Source of the DNA: Oscillospiraceae bacterium
GTDB lineage: Bacteria; Bacillota; Clostridia; Oscillospirales; Ruminococcaceae
Assembly (NCBI GenBank): GCA_017518255.1
Contig: JAFWVK010000040.1
Coordinates: 62,001-126,000 of the forward strand
Direction: 5' to 3'
DNA length: 64,000 nucleotides
Part shown: positions 1-8,681 of the stretch, piece after piece
How the letters are laid out: the number at the start of each line of letters is the position of its first letter
How positions within the stretch are numbered: the stretch's first letter is position 1
Notes under the pieces: generated by a model
Database searches by the model: none
What the model saw: only the letters and a program-made list of their open reading frames with translations
What the model was told of the DNA's origin: nothing
Position numbers and translations under genes: made by a program

Positions 1-156
1 ATTACCGCCGGAAGCAGCACCGCCTCTCAGGAAATCGGCGCTGCAATCGGAAGATATATCAAGCGGGTAGATGCTGCACTGAAAGATTACTTCGCTGCAC
101 TGCCCGATCATCAGCAGGCAAAGCAAGCAGTTCTGGCTTATTTCTCCCCGACATAG
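1..156 (+). CDS. C-terminal end of an unidentified protein (partial)
   Basis: An open frame runs from the first base to a TAG at 154-156, giving the last 51 residues of a protein that begins outside the window. The fragment is helical and mildly charged (it includes GRYIKRVDAALKDYF) and has no motif I recognise. It lies 53 bases upstream of clpB on the same strand with no terminator between, so the two could be cotranscribed. No function can be assigned. Confidence 0.6.
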   Translation: MTAGSSTASQEIGAAIGRYIKRVDAALKDYFAALPDHQQAKQAVLAYFSPT

Positions 157-209
157 ATACAGCCCGATTCCAAGAAAACCGAAGATAATACGATTGAGGA
201 GGTATCATT

Positions 210-2807
210 ATGAATGTGAACCGCATGACACAAAAAACACTGGAAGCCATGCAGAACGCGCAGTCGCTCAGCACAGGCTACCAGAATAATGCAGTAGAGC
301 CGATTCATGTTTTGACGGCACTGATGCAGCAGTCAGACGGTCTGATTCCACAGCTGATTCAGAGAATCGGAGCGGATGCAGACGGACTTGCAAAAGCTGC
401 GGAACAAGTCATTGCAGGACTTCCGCATGTTTCCGGAAGCGGCAGACAGCCCGGTATGGTTTATGTCTCCAATGACACGGAGCTGCTTTATAACAAAGCC
501 GAGGAAATCGCAAAGCAGATGCAGGATGAATATATTTCCGTTGAACATCTCCTGCTCGCTATGTTCAAGCTCAAGCAGACCGAAATTCAGAAGCTCTTTA
601 CCCGTTTTCATATTACGGAAGATGCCGTTCTGAAAGCGCTGAAAGAAATCCGCGGAAATACGCGCATTACCAACGAAACACCGGAAGCTACCTACGATGT
701 TCTGAAAAAATACGGTCAGGATCTGACCGAACGAGCCAAGAAGCATCAGCTTGATCCGGTCATCGGCAGAGATGCCGAAATCCGCAATGTCATCCGCATT
801 CTTTCCAGAAAGACCAAAAATAACCCTGTGCTGATCGGCGAACCGGGCGTCGGCAAAACTGCGATTGCAGAAGGTCTTGCACAGAGAATTGCACGCGGCG
901 ATGTTCCGGACAGTCTCCGTGACAGAACCATTTTCTCACTTGATCTGGGCGCACTGGTCGCAGGCGCAAAGTATCGCGGCGAATTTGAAGAGAGACTCAA
1001 AGCCGTTTTACAAGAGGTAAAAAAATCCGAGGGCAAAATTCTGCTGTTCATTGATGAACTTCATACCATTGTCGGCGCAGGCAAAACCGACGGCGCTATG
1101 GATGCCGGCAATCTGCTGAAACCGATGCTTGCCCGCGGCGAACTGCACTGCATCGGCGCGACAACCCTCGACGAATACCGCAAATATATTGAAAAGGATG
1201 CCGCGCTCGAACGGCGTTTCCAGCCGGTTCAGGTTGGAGAACCGACCGTTGAGGACACCATTTCGATTCTCAGAGGCTTAAAGGAACGCTATGAAGTCTT
1301 CCACGGCGTCAAGATTCACGATAACGCGCTGATCGCGGCAGCTACGCTCTCCAACCGCTATATTTCAGACCGGTTCCTGCCGGATAAGGCAATTGATCTG
1401 GTTGATGAAGCATGTGCCATGATCCGGACGGAAATGGATTCGATGCCGACTGAAATGGACGAAATTGCAAGAAAAATCATGCAGCTTGAAATCGAGGAAG
1501 CGGCACTGAAAAAGGAAAACGACGCTGTTTCGGCGGCGCATCTCGAAGAACTGCAAAAAGAACTGGCGGAATACCGCGACCGCTTCGCACAGATGAAGGC
1601 ACAGTGGGAAAACGAAAAAGGCGGTATCAGCAAGGTTCAGGAGCTCCGCGCACAGCTTGAACAGCTCAAAGCCGAGATTGACTCGGCAGAACGCGAATAT
1701 GACCTCAACAAAGCTGCCGAACTGAAATACGGCAAACTGCCCGAACTGCAAAAGCAGCTCATAGCAGCGGAGAGTGCAGCACACAGCAATGACAGCAAAC
1801 TGCTGCGCGATGCCGTTACGGAAGAAGAAATTGCGAGAATCGTCGCGCGCTGGACCGGCATCCCGGTCACAAAGCTGATGCAGGGCGACCGTGAAAAGCT
1901 GCTGCATCTCGGTGAAACGCTGCACAAGCGCGTGATCGGTCAGGATGAAGCCGTCGAAAAGGTCAGCGAAGCAATCCTCCGCTCCCGCGCCGGCATTCAG
2001 GATCCCGGCAGACCGATCGGCTCGTTCCTGTTCCTCGGTCCGACCGGTGTCGGCAAAACCGAGCTGGCAAAAACGCTTGCCGAAACTCTGTTTGACGATG
2101 AGCGCAATCTGATCCGGATTGACATGAGCGAATATATGGAAAAATTCAGTGTCAGCCGTCTGATCGGCGCGCCTCCCGGATATGTCGGCTATGAGGAGGG
2201 CGGTCAGCTCACCGAGGCTGTGCGCCGGAAACCGTATTCGGTCATACTGCTCGATGAAATTGAGAAAGCACATCCGGATGTATTCAATCTGCTGCTTCAG
2301 GTACTCGACGACGGCAGAATCACGGATTCTCAGGGAAGAACCGTTGACTTCAAAAATACGATTCTGATTCTGACCTCAAATCTCGGCGCAGATGCGCTGC
2401 TGGAGGGCATTCAGCCTGACGGCACGATTTCCGAAGCGGCAAGAGCCGAAACAGACCGGCTGCTGCATCAGAGATTCCGTCCGGAATTCCTCAACCGTCT
2501 CGATGAAATCATTTGCTATAAGCCGCTGACAAAGACGGAAATCAGTCAGATTGTCGATCTCCTGATTGCCAATCTGCAAAAGCGCGTCGCAGATCAGCAG
2601 ATTACAGTCAGACTGACCGATGCCGCAAAGGACGCTGTTGTGGAGCAGGGCTATGACCCGAATTTCGGCGCAAGACCGCTCAAGCGCCTGATTCAGCGGA
2701 AAATCGAAACGGCGCTGGCAAAGCTGCTCCTTGAAAAGCCGGTTCAGCCCGGTACGACTGTGACTGTGGATTACAGCGGCAATCAGTTCACATGCTACCC
2801 TGACTAA
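210..2807 (+). CDS. clpB: ATP-dependent disaggregase ClpB
   Basis: Hexameric AAA+ chaperone that pulls polypeptides out of aggregates together with DnaK in the cytosol. The 865 residues match the usual ClpB length. Visible in order: the Clp N-domain repeat (1-145), first AAA module with Walker A GEPGVGKT near 210 and Walker [10 protein letters not shown], a long coiled-coil middle domain (about 410-530) that separates ClpB from ClpA/ClpX, then the second AAA module with GPTGVGKTE near 612 and [12 protein letters not shown]. There is no IGF loop evident for ClpP docking. A strong GAGGAGGT ribosome site sits just upstream of the ATG. A rho-independent terminator follows. Heat-shock regulation is usual for the family, but I see no CIRCE or CtsR operator in the short upstream gap. 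Confidence 0.97.
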   Translation: MNVNRMTQKTLEAMQNAQSLSTGYQNNAVEPIHVLTALMQQSDGLIPQLIQRIGADADGLAKAAEQVIAGLPHVSGSGRQPGMVYVSNDTELLYNKAEEIAKQMQDEYISVEHLLLAMFKLKQTEIQKLFTRFHITEDAVLKALKEIRGNTRITNETPEATYDVLKKYGQDLTERAKKHQLDPVIGRDAEIRNVIRILSRKTKNNPVLIGEPGVGKTAIAEGLAQRIARGDVPDSLRDRTIFSLDLGALVAGAKYRGEFEERLKAVLQEVKKSEGKILLFIDELHTIVGAGKTDGAMDAGNLLKPMLARGELHCIGATTLDEYRKYIEKDAALERRFQPVQVGEPTVEDTISILRGLKERYEVFHGVKIHDNALIAAATLSNRYISDRFLPDKAIDLVDEACAMIRTEMDSMPTEMDEIARKIMQLEIEEAALKKENDAVSAAHLEELQKELAEYRDRFAQMKAQWENEKGGISKVQELRAQLEQLKAEIDSAEREYDLNKAAELKYGKLPELQKQLIAAESAAHSNDSKLLRDAVTEEEIARIVARWTGIPVTKLMQGDREKLLHLGETLHKRVIGQDEAVEKVSEAILRSRAGIQDPGRPIGSFLFLGPTGVGKTELAKTLAETLFDDERNLIRIDMSEYMEKFSVSRLIGAPPGYVGYEEGGQLTEAVRRKPYSVILLDEIEKAHPDVFNLLLQVLDDGRITDSQGRTVDFKNTILILTSNLGADALLEGIQPDGTISEAARAETDRLLHQRFRPEFLNRLDEIICYKPLTKTEISQIVDLLIANLQKRVADQQITVRLTDAAKDAVVEQGYDPNFGARPLKRLIQRKIETALAKLLLEKPVQPGTTVTVDYSGNQFTCYPD

Positions 2808-2838
2808 ACAGGAAAAGATGACCTGATCCTTCTAATGC

Positions 2839-2878
2839 GTCCCGCTTATATCAATTAGGCGGGACATTTTTTCTTTTT
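2839..2878 (+). terminator. Rho-independent terminator after clpB
   Basis: A perfect 7-bp stem GTCCCGC/GCGGGAC (2839-2845 with 2859-2865) is followed by a T-rich tail, ATTTTTTCTTTTT. It separates clpB from the sigma-factor gene. Confidence 0.85.
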
Positions 2879-2944
2879 GATGTAACCCAGCCTGACCTTT
2901 TCCTGTCTATTAAGGCAGAGATGCAGAAAGAGAGGTGATGCACC

Positions 2945-3502
2945 GTGCAGGATGCGCAAATATTGCAGCTGTTCACCGACCGGGATGAAAATGCGATTAA
3001 ACAGGCTGACAAACAGTACGGAAAAGGCTGCCGCAAAATCGCACTGGAAATTCTTGGAAATCCGGAAGATGCAGAAGAAGCAGTCAACGATATGTGGCTG
3101 CGCGTCTGGAATCACATCCCGCCGGCGCATCCGGAAAATCTCTTTGCGTTTCTCTCTGCAACCGTCCGGAACTGCGCACTGAACCGGCTTGAGACAAAGA
3201 ATGCAGGAAAACGCGGCAGCGGCGAAGTGCCTGCTGTTCTTGATGAGCTATCCTACTGCATCCCCTCCGGCGAATCCGTTGAGGAAGCACTGGACAGCCG
3301 GATGCTTCAGGAAAGCATCAACCGCTTTCTGGAAAGCCTTTCCTTTGATGCGCGTACTGTTTTTGTGGAGCGCTACACAAAACTGACGCCTATTGCGGAA
3401 ATCGCAGAGAAATTCTGTATCTCGGAAAGCAAGGTCAAAGTCACGTTGATGCGTGTCAGAAAGAAGCTGAAAGCCTATTTGCAAAAGGAGGGCTGGTTAT
3501 GA
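2945..3502 (+). CDS. RNA polymerase sigma factor, sigma-70/ECF type
   Basis: 185-residue sigma factor with only regions 2 and 4, the ECF layout. Region 2 includes the stretch around DAEEAVNDMWLRVWNHIPP (residues about 40-60). Region 4 has a helix-turn-helix near the C-terminus (TPIAEIAEKFCISESKVKV, then MRVRKKLKAYL). The start is GTG at 2945, preceded by GAGAGGTG; no in-frame ATG precedes it. The stop overlaps the next gene by ATGA, so translation of the two is coupled. The partner has a transmembrane helix, the usual arrangement of a sigma factor held by a membrane anti-sigma factor. The inducing signal is unknown. Confidence 0.9.
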   Translation: MQDAQILQLFTDRDENAIKQADKQYGKGCRKIALEILGNPEDAEEAVNDMWLRVWNHIPPAHPENLFAFLSATVRNCALNRLETKNAGKRGSGEVPAVLDELSYCIPSGESVEEALDSRMLQESINRFLESLSFDARTVFVERYTKLTPIAEIAEKFCISESKVKVTLMRVRKKLKAYLQKEGWL

Positions 3503-4788
3503 AAAGCACGGATCTGCTGCAGGCATTGCGCAATGCAGACGAAAAGTTTATTCTGGAAACAGAAGAGCGGGTAGCGGAAGCGATGCAGCCAAAGCGCCGG
3601 TATTGGAAACCGTTTCTGATCGGCGCAGCTGGAATTGCCGCCTGCTTCGGCATCGTATTCTTTATGCTGCACGGGAAATCCAATGACAGGGAATTGCTGA
3701 CCGTTGCCAACGACCCCTCGGAACAGATTGAAGAAGCGACTTTGCCGGTCAGTTCACAGACGGAGATTGCATACGAGCTCACTTCGACCGGCATCACACA
3801 GTTTACGACACCGGACGGCTCGGAGATTCAGACAATTTTGTTCACGACGACCGCCGATCCTGAAGCACCGCAGCAGTCGCAGGGTTCCGCACCGGATACC
3901 GTAACCGGTATTACCGGTGACCTCGTAAGCTATTCAACGTCAGCAAAAACCACTGCCGGCACGGAATCCGGTTCCAGTCAGGATGTGATCTGTTTTGCAC
4001 ATATCACCGAAGTCAACGGCAGCGAGCTGATTGTCAGACCGGATATCGGTGCGTTTGAATTGAGCAGCTCAAAAAGATTTTCGGTGGCAGCAAGCAATCT
4101 CCCCGCCGGTACTATTCCGACGGTCGGAATGTGGCTTGAAATCCATTATGACGGCATGATTCAGGAAGTATCCCCCGCACGGTTCAACAGAATCACTAAA
4201 ATCACAGTGCTCGAGGAATTAACAGAACCGATTACCGATCAGGTTCAAATCGGGAAAAATGAAGTCTTTGTCTGGCATGATCTGATTGAGGAACAGCTCA
4301 GACCGACCGATACCATCGGCGATACCGGTTCCTACCGTCTTTTCCTTGCAGCGATGCCGGATACCGAGATCATCTGGAAGCATTACGGCATCTATTTGAA
4401 GAAAAACAATACAGAAACGCTGATCTTCGGAAGCGGCAGCATGCAGCACTCGAATACAATTACGCCGTGGCAGGTGTATTTTACCGACCTGAGCGGTGAC
4501 GGCTGTCCGGAAATGATTGTCGGCTTCACGACGGGAGTAGATTATTACTGCTCGCAGCGTGTTATGGTATACGATTTCCGCACTCAGGAATCTGAATGGC
4601 TCGCCGGAAGAAAGAGTTATGATGTGGTACTGAGATACAGGGACGGGAAAATGTATGTTGAGGAAATCCCCTGGTCCGAACATCCGGTACTGGACTTCAA
4701 AAACATGAGCGGATTACTCGCAACGATTGAACCCGACATCGAAAAGAACAGCGGAAATTACTCTCTTAATTTTCTTCCGTTAGATTAA
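3499..4788 (+). CDS. Membrane-anchored protein coupled to the sigma factor, probable anti-sigma/sensor
   Basis: 429 residues: a charged cytoplasmic N-terminus (1-37), one transmembrane helix (about 38-58, FLIGAAGIAACFGIVFFML), a Thr/Ser-rich linker (about 70-150), then two extracytoplasmic parts. The first (about 155-235) resembles a small beta-barrel of the DUF3221 kind. The last (about 240-425) contains FTDLSGDGCPEMIVGF, reminiscent of FG-GAP/VCBS-type loops. The ATGA overlap with the upstream ECF sigma gene suggests it binds or regulates that sigma factor; the short N-terminus shows no clear zinc-binding anti-sigma motif, so this is inferred from context. It could instead be a target co-expressed with its regulator. 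Confidence 0.65.
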   Translation: MKSTDLLQALRNADEKFILETEERVAEAMQPKRRYWKPFLIGAAGIAACFGIVFFMLHGKSNDRELLTVANDPSEQIEEATLPVSSQTEIAYELTSTGITQFTTPDGSEIQTILFTTTADPEAPQQSQGSAPDTVTGITGDLVSYSTSAKTTAGTESGSSQDVICFAHITEVNGSELIVRPDIGAFELSSSKRFSVAASNLPAGTIPTVGMWLEIHYDGMIQEVSPARFNRITKITVLEELTEPITDQVQIGKNEVFVWHDLIEEQLRPTDTIGDTGSYRLFLAAMPDTEIIWKHYGIYLKKNNTETLIFGSGSMQHSNTITPWQVYFTDLSGDGCPEMIVGFTTGVDYYCSQRVMVYDFRTQESEWLAGRKSYDVVLRYRDGKMYVEEIPWSEHPVLDFKNMSGLLATIEPDIEKNSGNYSLNFLPLD

Positions 4789-4791
4789 ACA

Positions 4792-4829
4792 GCGAAGGCT
4801 GCCGCAAAAATTGCGGCAGCCTTCGCTTT
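4792..4829 (+). terminator. Strong hairpin terminator after the sigma/anti-sigma pair
   Basis: A perfect 16-bp stem (4792-4807 with 4811-4826) with an AAA loop and a short T run. The core GGCTGCCGCAA/TTGCGGCAGCC also appears in the hairpin at 61328-61357. Confidence 0.8.
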
Positions 4830-4899
4830 GTAGATATAATTGCTTATTCTGTATTTTACTCACGCCAAACCTGTTATGACAATTCCTCCCCGACAGACA

Positions 4900-4938
4900 A
4901 AAACCTGAATACAGCTTTCTGCTGTATTCGGGCTTTTT
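4900..4938. terminator. Bidirectional terminator between convergent genes
   Basis: Stem CCTGAATACAG/CTGTATTCGGG (4904-4914 with 4922-4932; core GAATACAG/CTGTATTC) is flanked by A-rich sequence on the left and CTTTTT on the right. It can serve the sigma operon and the convergent radical SAM gene. Confidence 0.7.
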
Positions 4939-5807
4939 CAGAACAGACGCAGCTGTTCCCCTTCAGTCCGGTCCTCAAATTCTGACAGATACCGGAAAAT
5001 CGCGTCGTTATCATGAACAATACGGTATTTTTCGCAGGTTTCGTGAAAAAGCTGCATCAGCTTTATATGATTCGGGCTGTTTACGATATATGCATTCCCG
5101 TATCTGCGGATATACTGCTGCTTCAAATCGGGAAAAAAGCGATCCAAAGCATCATAGAAATACTCCCGGTTCCCTTCACGAAGCGTCAACCCCATATCGA
5201 AGCACACAACCCCGTAAACACCTGCATCTGCACACATTTCCAGAATTGCAGAAATGTTCTCCGCTGTGTCATTGATGAACGGTAGAATCGGGCAAAGCCA
5301 GACTACCGTCGGTATTCCTGCATCACGAAAAATACGCAACACCTCAGCACGGCGGCTTGTCGGGCAGACATGCGGCTCCAGAATCCGGCAGAGGGAATCG
5401 TCTGCGGTTGTCAGCGTCATCTGAACCACACATTTGGTCTGTGTATGAATACGCTGCATCAGCTCGAAATCCCGCAGAATCAGGTCGGATTTAGTAATGA
5501 CCGTCCAGCCGAATCCGTATTGCGCAATCAGCGCAAGCGCTTTTCGCGTATACTGTAATTCCCGCTCCGCCGGCATATACGGGTCGCACATGGAACCCGT
5601 TGCAATCATGCACCGGCGCCGTTTTTTCTGCAAAGCCGATTCGAGCAAAGTCAAGGCATTTTCTTTCACGGCAATATCCGTAAAATCATGCTCCATGCCG
5701 TAACATTTGCTGCGGGAGTCGCAGTATATGCAGCCGTGTGTGCAGCCGCGGTAAAGATTGATTCCGTTTCCGGCAGAAAGAATCCCGCTGACTTTCTGAA
5801 AATGCAT
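4938..5807 (-). CDS. Radical SAM protein of the SPL family
   Basis: About 289 residues. Near the N-terminus is the radical SAM cluster motif in the form RGCTHGCIYCDSR (CxxxCxxC), which binds a 4Fe-4S cluster and S-adenosylmethionine. It is followed by GSMCDPYMPAE and TKSDLILRDFEL, the pattern of the spore-photoproduct-lyase-like (SPL) radical SAM subfamily of unknown substrate. I place the start at ATG 5807, which has a GGGGGTGA ribosome site; an upstream in-frame GTG at 5816 would lie on top of that site. It is monocistronic with its own promoter, divergent from rnpB. It is not a convincing true spore photoproduct lyase, and the substrate is unknown. Confidence 0.82.
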   Translation of the reverse strand: MHFQKVSGILSAGNGINLYRGCTHGCIYCDSRSKCYGMEHDFTDIAVKENALTLLESALQKKRRRCMIATGSMCDPYMPAERELQYTRKALALIAQYGFGWTVITKSDLILRDFELMQRIHTQTKCVVQMTLTTADDSLCRILEPHVCPTSRRAEVLRIFRDAGIPTVVWLCPILPFINDTAENISAILEMCADAGVYGVVCFDMGLTLREGNREYFYDALDRFFPDLKQQYIRRYGNAYIVNSPNHIKLMQLFHETCEKYRIVHDNDAIFRYLSEFEDRTEGEQLRLF

Positions 5808-5836
5808 TATGCTCACCCCCCGCTGCGTATAACCGT

Positions 5837-5866
5837 ATTATAACAGCCCGAATCCCTTTTTGTCAA
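5837..5866 (-). promoter_or_regulatory. Promoter of the radical SAM gene
   Basis: On the minus strand, TTGACA (5866-5861) and TATAAT (5842-5837) are separated by 18 bp and lie about 30 bp from the start codon. Confidence 0.7.
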
Positions 5867-5892
5867 GAATCCGGTAAGAGAAGTCCGATTTC

Positions 5893-5921
5893 TTGACAAA
5901 TCGCTGCGGATATGATACAAT
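5893..5921 (+). promoter_or_regulatory. rnpB promoter
   Basis: TTGACA (5893-5898), a 17-bp spacer, then TACAAT (5916-5921), ending 7 bp before the 5' end inferred for RNase P RNA. Confidence 0.85.
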
Positions 5922-5928
5922 ATGTTTC

Positions 5929-6299
5929 GTGAGCAGACTGCGCAGCCGCGGCAGCGACTTTAGCTGACGAGGAAAGTCCGGGCATCACAGAGCAGGGTAA
6001 CTGCTAACAGCAGCCGGGGGTGACCCCAGGGCAAGTGCAACAGAAATGAGACTGCATCGGCTGAAAAGCCGGTGTAACGGTGGAAAGGCGGGGTAAGAGC
6101 CCACCAGAGGATGCGAGAGCATCCTGCTGTGTAAACCCTACCCGATGCAACGCTGATTGGTGCAGGGCATCATAACGTCTGCTCGGCGGATGTTCTGCAA
6201 ATGCGGCTTGAGTGCTCCGGCGACAGAGCGCCTAGATAAATGGCTGTGCAATGTATCCTTCGGATACACGGACAGAACCCGGCTTACAGGTCTGGTCAC
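5929..6299 (+). ncRNA. rnpB: RNase P RNA, bacterial class A
   Basis: Catalytic RNA that removes 5' leaders from pre-tRNAs. Recognised by conserved blocks in the right order: GAGGAAAGTCCGGGC, the CAGGGTAAC region, AAGTGCAACAGAAA, GGTAAGAGCCCACC, the TAAACCC block, and near the 3' end CTAGATAAATG then ACAGAACCCGGCTTA. The ends are set by helix P1: GTGAGCAGACT (5929-5939) pairs with GGTCTGGTCAC (6289-6299) with one mismatch and one G-U pair. It has its own promoter and a terminator. Confidence 0.97.
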
Positions 6300-6302
6300 A
6301 TT

Positions 6303-6334
6303 GCCGATGCGTCATTCCGGCGCATCGGCTTTTC
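6303..6334 (+). terminator. rnpB terminator
   Basis: 9-bp stem GCCGATGCG/CGCATCGGC followed by TTTT. Confidence 0.8.
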
Positions 6335-6375
6335 CGCAGATAATCTGATGAATCCGGAACAGGGAGGATATTCCT

Positions 6376-7038
6376 ATGACCAAAAAAACAGTAATTGTGA
6401 TTTTAACGGCATTGCTGGCTTTTCTGATGATCGGCGCCCTTGCCGCATCCATCCGGAACAAACATAAAAAGCCGCAGAATTCCAGCTCTGTAACAGACGA
6501 GATGTTTCAGGATGTAATCATTCCTTCGGAAATGCCGGTAAATATCTCCGTTCCGATTCCGGCAGGCTTCCAGGAAACACAGTCGGAGCGCTATGATAAA
6601 TATTATATCCGCGAAGATGCTTCCATTATCATCACAGGTGAAGAGCTTGCCATTCACGGTCAGAAACTGGCAGACTATACAAACAATACTGTTTTGAGAC
6701 AGTACGAAAAATCTGCCGACGATTTTCACCTCATCAGCAACACCGATTACGCCTCCGGCGCACCTTGCAGAATACTGGAGTTCACCTATGCTCTGATCGG
6801 CGAAGATGTCAGGCAGGATTACCAGTGCATCACTGCGGTTCTGCTGAAGGATGATTATGTCTATATCGTAACCTGCAAGAGCAAAAAAGAGACTTTCTTT
6901 GCCTATCGCGGTGTCTTTCTTTCCATGATCGGCAAAATCAGCATTGCAGACCGCACTCCGCTGCCGGCAGAGAGCAATGCCGCTCAGCCTGCCGATTCCT
7001 CCGGATTTGGTGCAGAATTGTCAGGAACCGCACCGTAA
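6376..7038 (+). CDS. Membrane-anchored extracytoplasmic protein of unknown function
   Basis: 220 residues. One N-terminal hydrophobic helix (about 5-24, TVIVILTALLAFLMIGALAA) without a lipobox suggests an anchor or uncleaved signal. The soluble part (about 50-195) alternates strands and helices in the manner of PsbP/DcrB-like folds (INISVPIPAGFQE..., then ITAVLLKDDYVYIVTCKSKKETFFAYRGVFLSMIGKI), but I cannot confirm that. The last 20 residues are a low-complexity Ser/Ala/Pro tail. AGGGAGGA lies upstream of the ATG. It sits alone between rnpB and the MinD-type gene. No function is assigned. Confidence 0.75.
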   Translation: MTKKTVIVILTALLAFLMIGALAASIRNKHKKPQNSSSVTDEMFQDVIIPSEMPVNISVPIPAGFQETQSERYDKYYIREDASIIITGEELAIHGQKLADYTNNTVLRQYEKSADDFHLISNTDYASGAPCRILEFTYALIGEDVRQDYQCITAVLLKDDYVYIVTCKSKKETFFAYRGVFLSMIGKISIADRTPLPAESNAAQPADSSGFGAELSGTAP

Positions 7039-7154
7039 TATATGCCGATTGCTGACACATTCACTAAAAAGCGTCATTCAATCGTCAAATTGCACAAAGC
7101 CGCTGCACAAAATAGCACATTCTAAACAATCTTTTGATTTTTCCTAAAATGCGT

Positions 7155-7183
7155 TTGACAAATCCGGTTTTTTGAGTTATAAT
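7155..7183 (+). promoter_or_regulatory. Promoter for the MinD-type ATPase gene
   Basis: TTGACA (7155-7160), 17-bp spacer, TATAAT (7178-7183). The transcript would have a leader of roughly 130 bases with small hairpins (for example GTGTC...GACAC near 7199-7215); no known riboswitch is recognised in it. Confidence 0.8.
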
Positions 7184-7318
7184 ATATATGGTATTTTGTG
7201 TCTCCATTCAGACACATACTGATATTTTATTCAGATCTGTGCAGAATAAGGCAAAGGCTCTTCCCTGCACAGCTGCTGCCCGATTTGCTTTCCGGCAGCA
7301 CCGAAAGGAGTCCTGAAC

Positions 7319-8059
7319 ATGTCAAAAATGATAGCAGTTACGTCCGGAAAGGGCGGCACCGGTAAATCCTCAATCTGTGCAGGTCTCGGCTATACGCTCG
7401 CAAAACAGGGCAGCCGTACTCTGATTATCGAACTGGATTTCGGTCTTCGCTGCATTGACATCATCTTCGGTATGTCCGGTCAGATCAAGTATGACCTGAG
7501 TGATGTGCTGGAAGGCAAGGTTTCTGCACTTGATGCAGTCACCCGCGTACCGATGGCAAGCAATCTGTTTGTACTCTGCGCTCCGAAAAACCCGTTCCAG
7601 CAGGTAACCGTTGAACAGATTATTTCAATCTGCCGTTCTGTCCGTAAATACTATGACTATATCATTATTGACACCGGTGCCGGCATCAACAACCATGTTT
7701 TTGATATTGTTGAACAGGCAAACCTCATTCTTGTCGTTACAACACCCGACCCGATCTGTGTCCGTGATGCGCAGATGATGTCTGATGAGTTCTATGCACG
7801 CGGAAACCGCCGTCAGCGTCTGATTATCAATAAAGTCAGCAAAAAGGCAATCGGTGCGGAGCTTGTCCGTGACCTCGACGAAATCATTGACACCATCGGC
7901 GTACAGCTGATCGGTGTCATTCCCGAAGACTATCAGCTCGTAATTGCAACCGGTAAGGGTGAGCCGATTCCCTCAACTGCACCGAGCCTTGCGGCATTTG
8001 ACGCGATTTCCAAACGTCTGCGCGGTGAAAATGCACCTCTGACCGTTAAGATCGGATAA
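7319..8059 (+). CDS. MinD/ParA-family deviant Walker A ATPase
   Basis: 246 residues with the deviant Walker A motif GKGGTGKSS at residues 10-18, the following block ELDFGLRCIDIIFG (switch I region of MinD) and the Walker B-like strand YDYIIIDTGAGI. These ATPases dimerise on ATP binding and organise positioning of division or other cell machinery on the membrane. Fold and motif order fit MinD, and FDAISKRLRGE near the C-terminus is weakly amphipathic, but there is no MinC or MinE neighbour. I therefore do not name it minD; a FlhG-like or other positioning ATPase remains possible. GAAAGGAG precedes the ATG. Confidence 0.85.
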   Translation: MSKMIAVTSGKGGTGKSSICAGLGYTLAKQGSRTLIIELDFGLRCIDIIFGMSGQIKYDLSDVLEGKVSALDAVTRVPMASNLFVLCAPKNPFQQVTVEQIISICRSVRKYYDYIIIDTGAGINNHVFDIVEQANLILVVTTPDPICVRDAQMMSDEFYARGNRRQRLIINKVSKKAIGAELVRDLDEIIDTIGVQLIGVIPEDYQLVIATGKGEPIPSTAPSLAAFDAISKRLRGENAPLTVKIG

Positions 8060-8162
8060 TCACCCGCTGATTCCTTCTGGATACATCTCCCGCCGCTAAA
8101 GGCTTACCGTATACTGACAATCTACACAGAACTAAACAGAAACAGAAAGGAATGATCCTGCA

Positions 8163-8570
8163 ATGACGATCGCTTTGATTGCTCACGATGCCAAAAAGGA
8201 ACTGATGATCCAGTTCTGCACTGCATATTATGCCGTACTCAGCCGCCATCATCTCTGTGCAACCGGTACAACCGGTAAACAGGTCGCAGAAGCTACAGGC
8301 CTGCCGATTAAGCGCTTTTTAAGCGGCGCTCAGGGCGGCGGGCAGGAAATTTCTGCACGCATTTCATGCGATGAAATAGATGTACTGCTCTTCTTCCGCG
8401 ATCCGATCAATCCGAAGGCGACAGAACCGAATGATATGAATCTGCTTCGTCTTTGCGATGTGCATAATGTCCCGGTCGCTACCAATATCGCAACTGCCGA
8501 AGCACTGATTCTTGCGCTGGAGCGCGGTGACCTCGACTGGCGCGAAATCGGTAACCCGCCTGTCATGTAA
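8163..8570 (+). CDS. mgsA: Methylglyoxal synthase
   Basis: 135 residues. Converts dihydroxyacetone phosphate to methylglyoxal and phosphate, a bypass that relieves sugar-phosphate stress. Family hallmarks: ALIAHDAKK at the N-terminus, ATGTTG (phosphate loop), [12 protein letters not shown], then [17 protein letters not shown] and [11 protein letters not shown], which carry the catalytic Asp/His region. Length is typical for the homohexameric enzyme. It is followed by a terminator and then hisS. It lies 100 bases after the MinD-type gene with its own AGAAAGGA ribosome site. Confidence 0.95.
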   Translation: MTIALIAHDAKKELMIQFCTAYYAVLSRHHLCATGTTGKQVAEATGLPIKRFLSGAQGGGQEISARISCDEIDVLLFFRDPINPKATEPNDMNLLRLCDVHNVPVATNIATAEALILALERGDLDWREIGNPPVM

Positions 8571-8590
8571 CAGGGTCTTCGCAGATATAC

Positions 8591-8626
8591 TGCCCCTTTG
8601 TTTCGTACAAAAGGGGCATTTCCTGT
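8591..8626 (+). terminator. Terminator after mgsA
   Basis: Stem TGCCCCTTT/AAAGGGGCA (8591-8599 with 8610-8618), followed by TTTCCTGTTTTT. Confidence 0.75.
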
Positions 8627-8681
8627 TTTTATATTCTACCGCTGCCGTCACAATCCCAGCGGTTTCAGAAAGGATTTCAAT

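Noticed and set aside
1365-2273. Long minus-strand open frame opposite clpB
   Set aside because: Shadow of the clpB codon pattern; no ribosome site, no recognisable protein features.
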